In this document: positions 16,054-25,775 of the stretch, in pieces
Numbering within the stretch: position 1 is the first letter of the stretch
How the letters are laid out: each line of letters begins with the position of its first letter
Assembly (NCBI GenBank): GCA_002786385.1
Contig: PGCN01000024.1
Coordinates: 1-64,000 of the forward strand
Source: Flavobacterium sp. FEMGT703F
Lineage (GTDB): Bacteria > Bacteroidota > Bacteroidia > Flavobacteriales > Flavobacteriaceae
DNA length: 64,000 bases
Direction of reading: 5' to 3'
Translations under genes and position numbers: made by a program
The notes under the pieces: model-generated
What the model was told of the DNA's origin: nothing
Database searches by the model: none
What the model saw: the letters and a program-made list of their open reading frames with translations, nothing else

Positions 16054-17979
16054 CTATTTCACCGTAGTCAATCGCTTATCGACTACTCTCTCCATATAAT
16101 CCTGAATAAACGCTTTGCAACGCAATTCCAACGCATTCATCTCAGCATTGCGGTTTTTGATCAAATTCTTTTCCATTCCTCTATCGTCTTTGTCGTAAAA
16201 GCCAACCGCTTTCTGACCGTCGAATGTACAAATGTAATTGCCACTCATAAATTGGTACACCTTAGCACCGTATTTCACAGCAAATGGCGGTACGCGCTTT
16301 TCACTGATTAAACTCCTTCCCCAACTTCTGAATGGTTTTTGATACCCAATCATATCCAGTAACGTAGGATAAATATCGATTTGCTGCGCTAAGTCGTTGT
16401 TCACACCTACATATTTTTCATTAGGCGAAAAGAATAAAATCGGCACCGTATTTCTGTTGAACTCTTTGCGGTATTCATCGTAAGCAATCGTATTGCCATG
16501 ATCGGCAACCAATACAAAAATGGTATTGTTGTACCAAGTTTGTTTTTTGGCTTCGGCAAAAAATCGCTTCAAAGCATAATCCGTATAGCCGATGCACTCG
16601 TTGATATTGACTTTCCCTTTCGGAAATTTGCCTTCATATTTTTCCGGCACTTTATAAGGTTCGTGTGAAGAAACCGAAAACAAGGTCGCCATAAACGGTT
16701 CTTTCTTTTGTGTCAATGTTTTATTGAAATACTGGAAAAACGGTTCGTCCCAAATACCCCAAACACCATCAAAATCGGCGTCGTTGTTGTATTCGTTTTT
16801 ACCGTAATAATGGTCAAAGCCCAAGATATTCCCAAAACCTAAAAATCCCATAGAACCATTCGGTGCGCCATGAAAAAACGAAGTGTTATAGCCTACACTT
16901 TCCAAAGTGGATACTAATGATTCTATTTTTTGCTTTGGATAAGGCGATGACGTAAAAGCATCTTTAAAAGACGGAATTCCGGCCAAAACCGAAGACATGC
17001 CGTGTATGGATTTCCAACCGTTAGCGTGCGCATTGGTAAAGATTAAACTATGCTGTGCCAACGAATCTACAAACGGAGTGTAACCTTGATAATCGGGAAT
17101 TTTAGTACCTTTATTGAAAGCTCCGTTGTATTCTCGGGCAAAACTTTCCAAGATAAAAATAACAATATTCGGTTTGGTAGGCGTATTATTCTTGTATTGC
17201 TTAATCGGAATCAGCAAACTATCAACCGTAGCTTTAGGAACCAAATTAACTTTCTTAAACGTATTGGTATTCCATGTTCTGATGATGGCGAAAGGCGTAT
17301 TCAAAACCACATCTGCTTGTCCGGCATTTTGCACATAACGACTGGCGTCTAACATATTAATCGGACGGGTACTCTTTTTAAAATCGCCTCGAATGCCACC
17401 TATGCAAAGTGCAACTATGATTAAAAAACCGGCGATGGAAGTGGCAAAGTACTTTAAAGTTGGCTTCTCACTCACCTGCTTAACCTTGGTCCTTTTGTAC
17501 AATAAAATCCAAATATAAGCTAAGGCAAAAAACAGTAAAAACACATGCCAATAGTTCAGTAAAAAATTAAAAAACAATTCGCTTTTATTGCTTTCGTTCT
17601 CCAAGGTATCTAAAGAAGCTCTGGTACTTCGACTAAAGGTGTATCGGTAATAAATGAAGTCGATGAAATTGGCCGAATACATCAACAAATTGGTTGAAAA
17701 GTACAAGTAAAATAATCCTTTCTGATAATTTTTGCGGGTATTTACCAACAACGGAAAAACAGAAAAAAGGATAAATAAACCATTGGTGTACAAAATGGTA
17801 GTGGTATCAAAAGCCAGTCCGTGGTAGCATAACTTCAGAAAATCAAAGGCGCTGTCAACACTGATTAAATTCTGATTGTAAACATAAAATAAGACACGGG
17901 CAATAAAATAAAAAAGGTAAGCCAACAATAATCTGACAACCAAAATTTTATATTCTGAAAATCGGGGAAATTTTTTCAT
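16054..17979 (-). CDS. LtaS/MdoB-type membrane sulfatase (phosphoglycerol transferase family)
   Basis: A 641-residue inner-membrane protein from the ATG at 17979 (MKKFPRFSEYK). The open frame extends further upstream, but that part overlaps the divergent acyl-CoA synthetase gene and reads as non-protein. About five N-terminal membrane helices precede an extracytoplasmic alkaline-phosphatase-fold domain: PNIVIFILESFAREYNG (metal-binding Glu), KSIHGMSSVLAGIPS (nucleophile region), FFHGAPNGSMGFLGF and VLVADHGNT (metal-binding Asp-His). These match lipoteichoic acid synthase-like transferases. Bacteroidetes lack lipoteichoic acid, so the substrate is more likely a glycan or lipid head group. A relic copy of its 3' end lies downstream. 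Confidence 0.9.
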   Translation of the reverse strand: MKKFPRFSEYKILVVRLLLAYLFYFIARVLFYVYNQNLISVDSAFDFLKLCYHGLAFDTTTILYTNGLFILFSVFPLLVNTRKNYQKGLFYLYFSTNLLMYSANFIDFIYYRYTFSRSTRASLDTLENESNKSELFFNFLLNYWHVFLLFFALAYIWILLYKRTKVKQVSEKPTLKYFATSIAGFLIIVALCIGGIRGDFKKSTRPINMLDASRYVQNAGQADVVLNTPFAIIRTWNTNTFKKVNLVPKATVDSLLIPIKQYKNNTPTKPNIVIFILESFAREYNGAFNKGTKIPDYQGYTPFVDSLAQHSLIFTNAHANGWKSIHGMSSVLAGIPSFKDAFTSSPYPKQKIESLVSTLESVGYNTSFFHGAPNGSMGFLGFGNILGFDHYYGKNEYNNDADFDGVWGIWDEPFFQYFNKTLTQKKEPFMATLFSVSSHEPYKVPEKYEGKFPKGKVNINECIGYTDYALKRFFAEAKKQTWYNNTIFVLVADHGNTIAYDEYRKEFNRNTVPILFFSPNEKYVGVNNDLAQQIDIYPTLLDMIGYQKPFRSWGRSLISEKRVPPFAVKYGAKVYQFMSGNYICTFDGQKAVGFYDKDDRGMEKNLIKNRNAEMNALELRCKAFIQDYMERVVDKRLTTVK

Positions 17980-18002
17980 CTTGAGCTTAAAAACAAACGA
18001 TG

Positions 18003-18010
18003 CAAAACTA
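18003..18010 (-). promoter_or_regulatory. -7 box of the sulfatase gene
   Basis: TAGTTTTG on the minus strand matches TAnnTTTG and lies 23 bases before the ATG at 17979, supporting that start. No TTG at the -33 position. Confidence 0.55.
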
Positions 18011-18099
18011 CATATTTCAGCGCTATCTCGGTCATATTTAAAATTAATATTGTGTTTGAAAACAATAATCCTTAATTTGCAACAAATTAACGGACTACA

Positions 18100-19872
18100 A
18101 TGACAGAGATCACACGCCTTTTTGATTTTGCCTACTATCAGCTGAAAAAAAATAACCTTCCTAATTGCCTCGTTACCAAATATAACGGTCAATGGGTTGC
18201 TACCTCTACACAAGAATATGTAGATAAAGCCAATGCTATTTCCAGAGCATTGCTTCGATTGAATCTTCAAAAAAATGATAAAATAGCCCTCATTTCTTCG
18301 AACAACCGAACAGAATGGAACATTATGGATGTTGGTGTTTTGCAAGTTGGCGCACAAACGGTGCCGATTTATCCAACCATTGCAGCTGAAGATTATGCCT
18401 ACATCTTAAACCACTCGGAATCCAAATACTGTTTTGTTTCCGATGAAGTGGTTTACCAAAAATTGATGGCCGTAAGGTCGGAATTACCGCTTTTAGAAGA
18501 AGTGTATTCTTTTGACAAAATTGAAGGCTGTAAAAGTTGGCTCGAACTCCTGGAATTAGGGCAAGACCAAAGCAATCAAGATGTGGTGGAAGACCGAAAA
18601 AACAACGTCAAACCGGAAGAATTGGCGACCATCATTTACACTTCGGGAACTACCGGAAAGCCAAAAGGTGTAATGTTGTCACACAACAATATTGTTTCCA
18701 ATGTTTTGGATAGTTCGCCACGCATTCCTTTTGAAGAAAGTACCAGTGTAGCCTTAAGTTTCCTTCCGATTTGCCACATATTCGAACGCGTTATTTTATA
18801 CATCTACCAATACTATTCGGTGTCCATTTACTTTGCCGAATCCATTGAAAAGTTGTCCGATAATATTAAAGAAGTTAAACCGACTGTTTTCTCAGTAGTA
18901 CCAAGACTATTGGAAAAAGTGTATGACAAAATCATCGCCAAAGGAGAAGAATTAACCGGAATTAAAAGGAAGTTATTCTTTTGGGCCATCGACTTAGGTT
19001 TGCGTTACGAACCTTACGGTGCTAATGGTTGGTGGTATGAATTCCAATTAAAAATAGCCCGAAAACTGATTTTCAGCAAATGGAAAGAAGGTTTAGGTGG
19101 TAACTTAAACGTAATGGTTTCCGGAAGTGCAGCCTTGCAACATCGTTTGATTCGCGTGTTCGCCGCCGCCGGAATGCCGGTTATGGAAGGCTACGGTTTG
19201 ACCGAAACTTCTCCCGTTATTACGGTTAACGACCAAAGAAATGGTGGTTTTCGCGTAGGTACTGTAGGACGAGTAATTAATAATGTGGAAGTAAAAATTG
19301 CCGAAGATGGCGAGATTTTGTGCAAAGGACCGAATGTGATGATGGGCTACTACAAAGACCAACAACTCACCGATGAAGTGATCAAAAACGGCTATTTCCA
19401 TACCGGTGATATTGGTGAAGTGGATAAAGACGGTTTCTTAAAAATAACCGACCGTAAGAAAGAAATGTTCAAAACTTCGGGCGGAAAATACATTGCGCCT
19501 CAGTTGATTGAAAACGCTATGAAACAATCTTTGTTCATTGAACAAATTATGGTAATTGGGGATGGCGAAAAAATGCCGGCGGCTTTCATACAACCTAGTT
19601 TTGATTTCATCCAAGAATGGGCCAAACGCAAAAACCTAAACGTTGGTACTACTCCAGCAGAAATAGCTTCCAACTCTGACGTGATTGATCGCATAGCTAA
19701 AGAAGTGGAAAAAATCAACGAACGCTTTGGCAACTGGGAAAAAATCAAACGCTTCGAATTAACACCCGATGTTTGGTCTATCGATGGCGGTCACCTTACA
19801 CCTACGCTCAAGTTAAAGCGTAAAATTGTTATGGAAAAATACAAAGACTTGTACCAAAAAATATACGGTTAA
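18100..19872 (+). CDS. Long-chain fatty acid--CoA ligase (AMP-forming)
   Basis: A 590-residue acyl-CoA synthetase activating fatty acids for degradation or lipid synthesis, probably at the inner membrane face. AMP-binding signatures: IIYTSGTTGKPKGVMLSH near 180, GYGLTETSPVITVN near 366, and YFHTGDIGEVDKDGFLKITD then RKKEMFKTSGGKYIAP near 430-470. The length is typical of the FAA1/FadD15-like subgroup. A lipoprotein hydrolase gene follows after 16 bases. It may feed the beta-oxidation operon at 22175-27566. Confidence 0.94.
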   Translation: MTEITRLFDFAYYQLKKNNLPNCLVTKYNGQWVATSTQEYVDKANAISRALLRLNLQKNDKIALISSNNRTEWNIMDVGVLQVGAQTVPIYPTIAAEDYAYILNHSESKYCFVSDEVVYQKLMAVRSELPLLEEVYSFDKIEGCKSWLELLELGQDQSNQDVVEDRKNNVKPEELATIIYTSGTTGKPKGVMLSHNNIVSNVLDSSPRIPFEESTSVALSFLPICHIFERVILYIYQYYSVSIYFAESIEKLSDNIKEVKPTVFSVVPRLLEKVYDKIIAKGEELTGIKRKLFFWAIDLGLRYEPYGANGWWYEFQLKIARKLIFSKWKEGLGGNLNVMVSGSAALQHRLIRVFAAAGMPVMEGYGLTETSPVITVNDQRNGGFRVGTVGRVINNVEVKIAEDGEILCKGPNVMMGYYKDQQLTDEVIKNGYFHTGDIGEVDKDGFLKITDRKKEMFKTSGGKYIAPQLIENAMKQSLFIEQIMVIGDGEKMPAAFIQPSFDFIQEWAKRKNLNVGTTPAEIASNSDVIDRIAKEVEKINERFGNWEKIKRFELTPDVWSIDGGHLTPTLKLKRKIVMEKYKDLYQKIYG

Positions 19873-19888
19873 TCTAATGCTACGCATC

Positions 19889-20944
19889 ATGAAAATAAAA
19901 CTATTGCTTTATTCATTACTGACATTTTTTTTATTTTCCGGGTGTAAGGAAAACAAACCTACTGATACCGTAAGAGAAAATTACCTCGACTTCTCGCGAA
20001 GAGATGATCAGTTCACCGGAGGCATCAAAATGATTCCTATTAAAACGCCGGTTGGTGAATTTAAAGTTTGGACCAAAAGAGTGGGTAACAATCCCAAAAT
20101 CAAAGTGCTTTTGCTTCATGGCGGACCGGGCGGAACTCATGAGTTTTTTGAGAGTTTTGACGGTTATTTTCCGCAAGAAAGCATTGAGTACATCTATTAT
20201 GACCAGCTAGGTTCTTACTACAGCGACCAACCCAACGACAATAGATTGTGGACCATTGACCGATTTGTGGAAGAGGTCGAACAAGTACGCAAGGCCTTGA
20301 AATTAGACAACTCCAACTTTTATCTGTTAGGGCAATCTTGGGGCGGCATTTTGGCCATGGAATACGCTTTGAAATACCAAAAAAACCTTAAAGGACTGAT
20401 TATTTCTAATATGATGGCCAGTGCGCCGGCATACAACAAATACGCTGAAGAAGTTTTAGGTCCGCAACTCGACCCTAAAGTTTTTGACCAAATCAAAACA
20501 TTCGAAAAAAATAAAGATTACACCAATCCGAAATACATGGAATTGTTGATGAATCATTACTATACGGAACACATCTTACGTTTTCCCGTAGCGGAATGGC
20601 CGGAATCCATCAACAGGGCTTTTAAACATTTAAATCCTAATGTTTACGTCTACATGCAAGGACCGAGTGAATTTGGTATCACCGGAGATGCTACTTTAAA
20701 AAATTGGGACATCACTTCTCAATTAAAAACATTAACGGTTCCTACCCTATCCATTGGAGCCAAATACGACACCATGGATCCCAAACACATGGAATGGATA
20801 GCCAATGAAGTGCAAAACGGACGATTTTTGTTTTGTCCCAACGGCAGCCATTGTTCTCAATACGACGACCAAAAGCATTACTTCCCGGGCGTTATTCAGT
20901 TTTTAAAAGACGTGGATAACGGCACTTTCAACACCAAAAAATAA
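19889..20944 (+). CDS. Lipoprotein alpha/beta hydrolase, proline iminopeptidase-like (S33)
   Basis: From the ATG at 19889 this is a 351-residue protein with a lipoprotein signal peptide ending LFFLFSGC or similar (lipobox LFSGC near residue 18). The S33 features are the oxyanion-hole HGGPGGTHEFF, the nucleophile elbow GQSWGG (Ser), a late Asp in GAKYDTMDP and His in NGSHCSQYDD. Proline iminopeptidases and tricorn-factor F1-like enzymes release N-terminal residues from peptides. The lipid anchor suggests an outer- or periplasm-facing peptidase. Longer starts at 19826 and 19877 exist; they would bury the lipobox and overlap the upstream gene. Confidence 0.87.
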   Translation: MKIKLLLYSLLTFFLFSGCKENKPTDTVRENYLDFSRRDDQFTGGIKMIPIKTPVGEFKVWTKRVGNNPKIKVLLLHGGPGGTHEFFESFDGYFPQESIEYIYYDQLGSYYSDQPNDNRLWTIDRFVEEVEQVRKALKLDNSNFYLLGQSWGGILAMEYALKYQKNLKGLIISNMMASAPAYNKYAEEVLGPQLDPKVFDQIKTFEKNKDYTNPKYMELLMNHYYTEHILRFPVAEWPESINRAFKHLNPNVYVYMQGPSEFGITGDATLKNWDITSQLKTLTVPTLSIGAKYDTMDPKHMEWIANEVQNGRFLFCPNGSHCSQYDDQKHYFPGVIQFLKDVDNGTFNTKK

Positions 20945-21071
20945 GGTTGTTTTACGAGATAGGTTATTAACAACCTATTGTTGTATTCGGTTGATAATTA
21001 AATAGTTGTTGACTTATTATCTTTTCAATTAAATTTTAATTTTAAAGTATTAACCAATAAAACTATTAATT

Positions 21072-21464
21072 ATGAATGTCAAAAACTTTCTGATCGGAGG
21101 TATCGTTGGTGGTATAGCCGATTTTCTGATGGGTTGGCTGCTTTACGGTATGCTGTTAAAAGATTTCTTTCCTAAACCGGAAGGTGCAGCCGAAAACCTC
21201 ACATTTATCTTTTTGGGTTGTATGTGTTTTGGTTTTATGATGTCTTTCATTTTTAACCAAGGTGAAGGCATTAGTAAATGCGTACCCGGTGTTAAATTAG
21301 CCATTGGAATCGGACTGTTCATGTCGCTTTCCATGAGTTTCTTTAACGGAATGTACAGTGCCACTCTAAATTGGCAATTGGTTGCTGTAGATGTTTTGGT
21401 TTCAGTAGTCATTGCAGCAATCGTTGGTGCAGTCATAGCGGTAACCAATGGAAAACTCAAATAA
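21072..21464 (+). CDS. Four-TM membrane protein of unknown function
   Basis: A 130-residue, very hydrophobic protein with about four membrane helices: FLIGGIVGGIADFLMGWLLY, FIFLGCMCFGFMMSFIF, KLAIGIGLFMSLSMSFF and VDVLVSVVIAAIVGAVIAV. The pattern is like DUF1761-type small membrane proteins, but I cannot assign it. It stands alone, with an AT-rich 127-bp space before it and its own terminator after it. Confidence 0.8.
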   Translation: MNVKNFLIGGIVGGIADFLMGWLLYGMLLKDFFPKPEGAAENLTFIFLGCMCFGFMMSFIFNQGEGISKCVPGVKLAIGIGLFMSLSMSFFNGMYSATLNWQLVAVDVLVSVVIAAIVGAVIAVTNGKLK

Positions 21465-21484
21465 ATTACTTTACATCATAATGC

Positions 21485-21516
21485 AACGCTCGGGGAAACT
21501 CGGGCGTTTTTTGTTT
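21485..21516 (+). terminator. Terminator after the four-TM protein gene
   Basis: AACGCTCG (21485-21492) pairs with CGGGCGTT (21501-21508) through eight pairs including one G-U, followed by TTTTGTTTT. Confidence 0.8.
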
Positions 21517-21563
21517 TACAACATTATATTATTGTTAATACATTAAATATTTTTAAAAAATAG

Positions 21564-21594
21564 TATGCGTGCATAATATATTTTATTATCTTTG
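21564..21594 (+). promoter_or_regulatory. Promoter and candidate operator of the MarR gene
   Basis: TATCTTTG at 21587-21594 matches the -7 consensus. TATGC-GT-GCATA (21564-21575) is a short inverted repeat lying where the -33 element would be. MarR proteins bind such palindromes, so autorepression here is plausible. Confidence 0.6.
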
Positions 21595-21632
21595 GATTCA
21601 GAACGAAATCGTTTTAGTGCTATTAATTAGGT

Positions 21633-22064
21633 ATGAAAGATAAAACTATAGATTATATACTTCGTGCAACTTGGCAAGCCGTGGCGCGAATGTACAACGA
21701 AGAAGCCTCGAAATTTGATGGTTCCATGGCTATCGGATTTGCACTTTTAAGTATCGATAAAGAAGATGGTACGCCGTCAACTTATATAAGCTCCCGAATG
21801 GGAATGGAAGCCACCAGCCTAACTCGAACTTTAAAAACACTGGAAGAAAAAGGATTAATAGTTAGAAGAAAAAATCCGGATGATGGTCGCGGTGTTCTCA
21901 TATACTTAACCGACTTGGGAAAACAAATGAGAGAGCAATCTAAAATCACCGTATTAAAATTCAACGATGTGGTCAAACAAAACGTACCTGAAGAAAAATT
22001 ACAACACTTTATGGAAGTCGCCGACATCATCAACGAATTGATTACTGAAAAGAAGGTTTTTTAG
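21633..22064 (+). CDS. MarR family transcriptional regulator
   Basis: A 143-residue winged-helix regulator: helix-turn-helix with STYISSRMGMEATSLTRTLK, then the wing EEKGLIVRRKNPDDGRGVLIYLTDLG. It heads a fatty-acid degradation cluster (two-function hydratase/dehydrogenase, thiolase, acyl-CoA dehydrogenase) on the same strand. It is therefore a good candidate for an acyl-CoA-responsive repressor of that cluster, comparable in role to FadR. The ligand is inferred from context. Confidence 0.88.
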   Translation: MKDKTIDYILRATWQAVARMYNEEASKFDGSMAIGFALLSIDKEDGTPSTYISSRMGMEATSLTRTLKTLEEKGLIVRRKNPDDGRGVLIYLTDLGKQMREQSKITVLKFNDVVKQNVPEEKLQHFMEVADIINELITEKKVF

Positions 22065-22087
22065 AACAAAAGCAAATAATAATACAA

Positions 22088-22115
22088 TTGTCACACTGAG
22101 CTTGTCGAAGTGTTC
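22088..22115. repeat. REP-like intergenic element, copy 1
   Basis: TTGTCACACTGAGC then TTGTCGAAGTGT forms a short hairpin (ACACT with AGTGT). A close relative lies at 61216-61242 (ACCCTGAGC, GTCGAAGGG), where the stem bases change together. I recognise this as a common Bacteroidetes intergenic repeat type. Confidence 0.65.
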
Positions 22116-22174
22116 ATCCCATAAAAGATTTTCTACAAGCTCAAACAAACATAATTATAAAGAACAAAAAACAT

Positions 22175-24565
22175 ATGAAACGAACAATTAAAAAAGTGGC
22201 TGTAATCGGTTCGGGAATCATGGGTTCCGGAATTGCTTGCCATTTTGCCAACATTGGTGTCGAAGTATTGCTTTTGGATATTATCCCAAATGCCTTAACC
22301 GAAGCCGAAGAAAAGAAAGGATTGACCTTAGAAAGCAAAGCCGTTCGCAACCGTTTGGTTAACGATCACTTGGCTAATGCGCTAAAGTCGAACCCATCGC
22401 CCATTTACAGTCAGAAATTCGCCTCCCGAATTACTACCGGAAACACTACCGATGATATGGCCAAAATAGCCCATTATGATTGGATTATCGAAGTGGTTGT
22501 GGAAAGACTGGACATCAAAAAATTAGTTTTTGAACAAATTGATAAATACAGAAAACCGGGAACGCTGGTAACCTCTAACACTTCCGGTATTCCGATTCAG
22601 TTTATGAGCGAAGGCCGAAGCGATGATTTTCAAGCCCATTTTTGCGGTACACACTTCTTCAATCCGGCGCGTTATTTAAAGTTATTCGAAATCATTCCCG
22701 GACCAAAAACCAGTAATGAAGTACTCGACTTCTTATTCGACTACGGTTCTAAATTTTTAGGAAAAACATCGGTTGTTGCCAAAGACACTCCGGCTTTTAT
22801 CGGAAACCGTATCGGTATTTTCGGAATCCAAAGTTTGTTTCATTTGGTCAAAGAAATGGATTTGACCATTGAAGAAGTAGACAAATTAACCGGTCCGGTG
22901 ATCGGTCGTCCAAAATCGGCTACTTTCCGAACTGTTGATGTGGTAGGCTTAGACACTTTGGTACACGTGGCCAATGGTTTATACGAAAACTGCCCGAATG
23001 ACGAAGCCCATGACTTGTTCAAATTACCGGATTTCATCAACAAAATGATGGAAAACAAATGGTTAGGAAGCAAAACCGGTCAAGGATTCTACAAAAAAGA
23101 AGGTAAAGAAATCCTATCACTCGATTTAAATACTTTAGAATACAGAGCTGCTAAAAAAGCTTCATTTGCCACTTTAGAATTGACCAAAACCATCGACAAA
23201 CCGATAGATCGTTTCAAAGTATTGGTTAAAGGCAAAGACAAAGCCGGCGAATTCTACAGAAAGAACTTTGCGGCTATGTTTGCTTATGTATCCAACAGAG
23301 TACCTGAAATTACGGATGATTTCTATAAGATAGACGATGCTATGAAAGCCGGATTCGGTTGGGAAAATGGTCCGTTCGAAATTTGGGATGCCATCGGTGT
23401 ACAAAAAGGAATTGAATTGATGGAAACCGAAGGTTTAAAACCGGCTGCCTGGGTTGGCGAAATGATAGCTTCAGGCAACACCAGTTTCTATACTATTAAA
23501 GAAGGTGCGACATACTACTACAACATTCAAAGCAAGTCGCAAACCAAAATTCCCGGACAAGACAGCTTTATCATTCTAAACAATATCCGAGAAAGTAAAA
23601 AAGTTTGGAGCAACAGCGGTGCTGTAATTCATGATTTAGGTGATGGCATCTTAAACCTTGAATTCCAGAGCAAAATGAATACTATTGGCGGCGATGTTTT
23701 AGTCGGCATCAACAAAGCCATCGACTTAGCCGAAAAACAATACAACGGATTAGTAATCGGTAATCAAGCGGCTAATTTCTCTGTCGGAGCCAATATCGGA
23801 ATGATCTTCATGATGGCCGTTGAACAAGAATATGACGAATTGAATATGGCCATCAAAATGTTCCAAGATACCATGATGCGTTGCCGCTACTCTTCTATTC
23901 CGGTAGTGGTAGCACCACACGGCATGACCTTAGGCGGTGGTTGTGAAATGACCATGCACGCCGACAAAGTAGTAGCTGCGGCTGAAACTTATATTGGTTT
24001 GGTGGAATTCGGTGTAGGCGTTATCCCCGGCGGCGGCGGTTCTAAAGAAATGACTTTGAGAGCAGCGGATTTGTATCGCAAAAATGATGTAGAATTAAAC
24101 ACCTTACAAGAATACTTTTTAACGGTAGCTATGGCTAAAGTAGCCACTTCTGCTTATGAAGCTTTTGATATGGGCGTTTTGCAAAAAGGGAAAGACATCG
24201 TGGTAGTAAACAAAGACCGACAAATAGCGGAAGCCAAGAAACACGCATTACTAATGGCTGAAGCCGGTTACACTCAGCCTATCCCAAGAAAAGATGTCAA
24301 AGTGCTTGGAAAACAAGCCTTGGGAATGTTCTTGGTTGGAACTGACCAAATGGTAGCCGGACAATACATTTCTGAACACGATCAAAAAATCGCCAACAAA
24401 TTAGCTTATGTCATGGCCGGAGGAGATTTGTCTGAACCAACACTGGTTTCAGAACAGTACTTATTAGATATTGAAAGAGAAGCTTTCTTATCGCTTTGTA
24501 CCGAAAGAAAAACATTAGAGCGTATCCAATTCATGTTAACCAAAGGAAAACCATTAAGAAATTAA
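22175..24565 (+). CDS. 3-hydroxyacyl-CoA dehydrogenase / enoyl-CoA hydratase (FadN-like)
   Basis: A 796-residue fusion catalysing the hydration and second oxidation of beta-oxidation. The N-terminal dehydrogenase begins with the NAD-binding VIGSGIMGSGIACHFANIG and contains HFFNPARYLKLFEIIPGP and the C-terminal dimer domain. The second half is a crotonase-fold hydratase with FSVGANIGMIF, APHGMTLGGGCEMTMHAD and FGVGVIPGGGGSKEM. The domain order (dehydrogenase first) matches Bacillus FadN rather than E. coli FadB. The thiolase starts 4 bases after it. Confidence 0.94.
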   Translation: MKRTIKKVAVIGSGIMGSGIACHFANIGVEVLLLDIIPNALTEAEEKKGLTLESKAVRNRLVNDHLANALKSNPSPIYSQKFASRITTGNTTDDMAKIAHYDWIIEVVVERLDIKKLVFEQIDKYRKPGTLVTSNTSGIPIQFMSEGRSDDFQAHFCGTHFFNPARYLKLFEIIPGPKTSNEVLDFLFDYGSKFLGKTSVVAKDTPAFIGNRIGIFGIQSLFHLVKEMDLTIEEVDKLTGPVIGRPKSATFRTVDVVGLDTLVHVANGLYENCPNDEAHDLFKLPDFINKMMENKWLGSKTGQGFYKKEGKEILSLDLNTLEYRAAKKASFATLELTKTIDKPIDRFKVLVKGKDKAGEFYRKNFAAMFAYVSNRVPEITDDFYKIDDAMKAGFGWENGPFEIWDAIGVQKGIELMETEGLKPAAWVGEMIASGNTSFYTIKEGATYYYNIQSKSQTKIPGQDSFIILNNIRESKKVWSNSGAVIHDLGDGILNLEFQSKMNTIGGDVLVGINKAIDLAEKQYNGLVIGNQAANFSVGANIGMIFMMAVEQEYDELNMAIKMFQDTMMRCRYSSIPVVVAPHGMTLGGGCEMTMHADKVVAAAETYIGLVEFGVGVIPGGGGSKEMTLRAADLYRKNDVELNTLQEYFLTVAMAKVATSAYEAFDMGVLQKGKDIVVVNKDRQIAEAKKHALLMAEAGYTQPIPRKDVKVLGKQALGMFLVGTDQMVAGQYISEHDQKIANKLAYVMAGGDLSEPTLVSEQYLLDIEREAFLSLCTERKTLERIQFMLTKGKPLRN

Positions 24566-24569
24566 TCAG

Positions 24570-25751
24570 ATGAAAACAGCATATATCGTAAAAGCATACA
24601 GAACTGCCGTCGGCAAAGCACCCAAAGGTGTATTCCGCTTTAAAAGACCCGATGAGTTGGCCGCAGAAACCATTCAGTTTATGATGAATGAACTGCCTGA
24701 TTTTGACAAAACCCGTATCGATGACGTCATGGTGGGTAACGCCATGCCGGAAGCCGAACAAGGTCTAAATGTAGCGCGTTTGATTTCACTAATGGGATTA
24801 AAAGTGACCGATGTGCCGGGCGTAACCGTAAATCGCTATTGTGCCTCAGGTTTAGAAACCATCGCTATGGCGACCTCAAAAATCCAAAGCGGAATGGCCG
24901 ATTGCATCATTGCAGGTGGTGCCGAAAGTATGAGTTTTATTCCGATGGGTGGCTACAAGCCAACTCCGGACTACCGTGTAGCCGCAGAAGGTCACGAAGA
25001 TTATTATTGGGGAATGGGACTAACCGCAGAGGCTGTGGCTAAACAATTCAATGTATCAAGAGAAGACCAAGATGAGTTTGCCTTGAACTCTCATTTAAAA
25101 GCTATTAAGGCACAAGCCGAAGGCAAATTCGACAATCAAATTGTGCCGATTACGGTGGAGCAAACTTTTATCAACGAAAACGGTAAAAAGGAAACTAAAT
25201 CCTATACTGTTACTAAAGATGAAGGTCCGAGAGCCGACACCAATGCCGCTGCTTTAGGAAGATTAAAACCTGTTTTTGCTGCTGATGGAAGTGTAACTGC
25301 CGGGAATGCTTCACAAATGAGTGACGGAGCTGCCTTTGTACTTATCATGAGCGAGGAAATGGTTAAAGAATTAAACCTTACTCCTATCGCTCGCATGGTG
25401 AGTTATGCTGCTGCCGGAGTAGAACCGAGAATTATGGGAATCGGACCGGTAAAAGCCATTCCGAAAGCCTTAAAACAAGCCGGATTAAACTTGAACGACA
25501 TCAACTTAATTGAATTAAACGAAGCCTTTGCTTCCCAAGCCTTAGCGGTTACACGTGAATTAGGCATCAATCCTGATATCATTAATGTAAATGGTGGCGC
25601 CATTGCTTTAGGACATCCACTAGGTTGCACCGGAGCTAAATTATCAGTACAGTTATTTGACGAAATGAAACGTCGTGGAGACAAATACGGTATCGTTTCT
25701 ATGTGTGTCGGAACCGGTCAAGGCGCTGCAGGAGTTTACGAATTATTATAA
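24570..25751 (+). CDS. fadA: Acetyl-CoA C-acyltransferase (thiolase)
   Basis: Final thiolytic step of beta-oxidation, releasing acetyl-CoA. 393 residues. Active-site Cys91 (NRYCASGLET), His349 (IALGHPLGCTGAKL) and Cys379 (SMCVGTGQGAAG) are all present. Tight spacing on both sides (4 bases upstream, 24 downstream) places it in an operon with the FadN-like and acyl-CoA dehydrogenase genes. A biosynthetic acetoacetyl-CoA thiolase is the alternative, but the context favours degradation. Confidence 0.94.
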   Translation: MKTAYIVKAYRTAVGKAPKGVFRFKRPDELAAETIQFMMNELPDFDKTRIDDVMVGNAMPEAEQGLNVARLISLMGLKVTDVPGVTVNRYCASGLETIAMATSKIQSGMADCIIAGGAESMSFIPMGGYKPTPDYRVAAEGHEDYYWGMGLTAEAVAKQFNVSREDQDEFALNSHLKAIKAQAEGKFDNQIVPITVEQTFINENGKKETKSYTVTKDEGPRADTNAAALGRLKPVFAADGSVTAGNASQMSDGAAFVLIMSEEMVKELNLTPIARMVSYAAAGVEPRIMGIGPVKAIPKALKQAGLNLNDINLIELNEAFASQALAVTRELGINPDIINVNGGAIALGHPLGCTGAKLSVQLFDEMKRRGDKYGIVSMCVGTGQGAAGVYELL

Positions 25752-25775
25752 ACAACAACTAAAAAAACATATACT

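Noticed and set aside
17980..18357. N-terminal extension of the sulfatase reading frame
   Set aside because: It overlaps the divergent acyl-CoA synthetase gene and crosses the intergenic promoter; the encoded residues do not resemble a protein, and a consensus -7 box supports the start at 17979.
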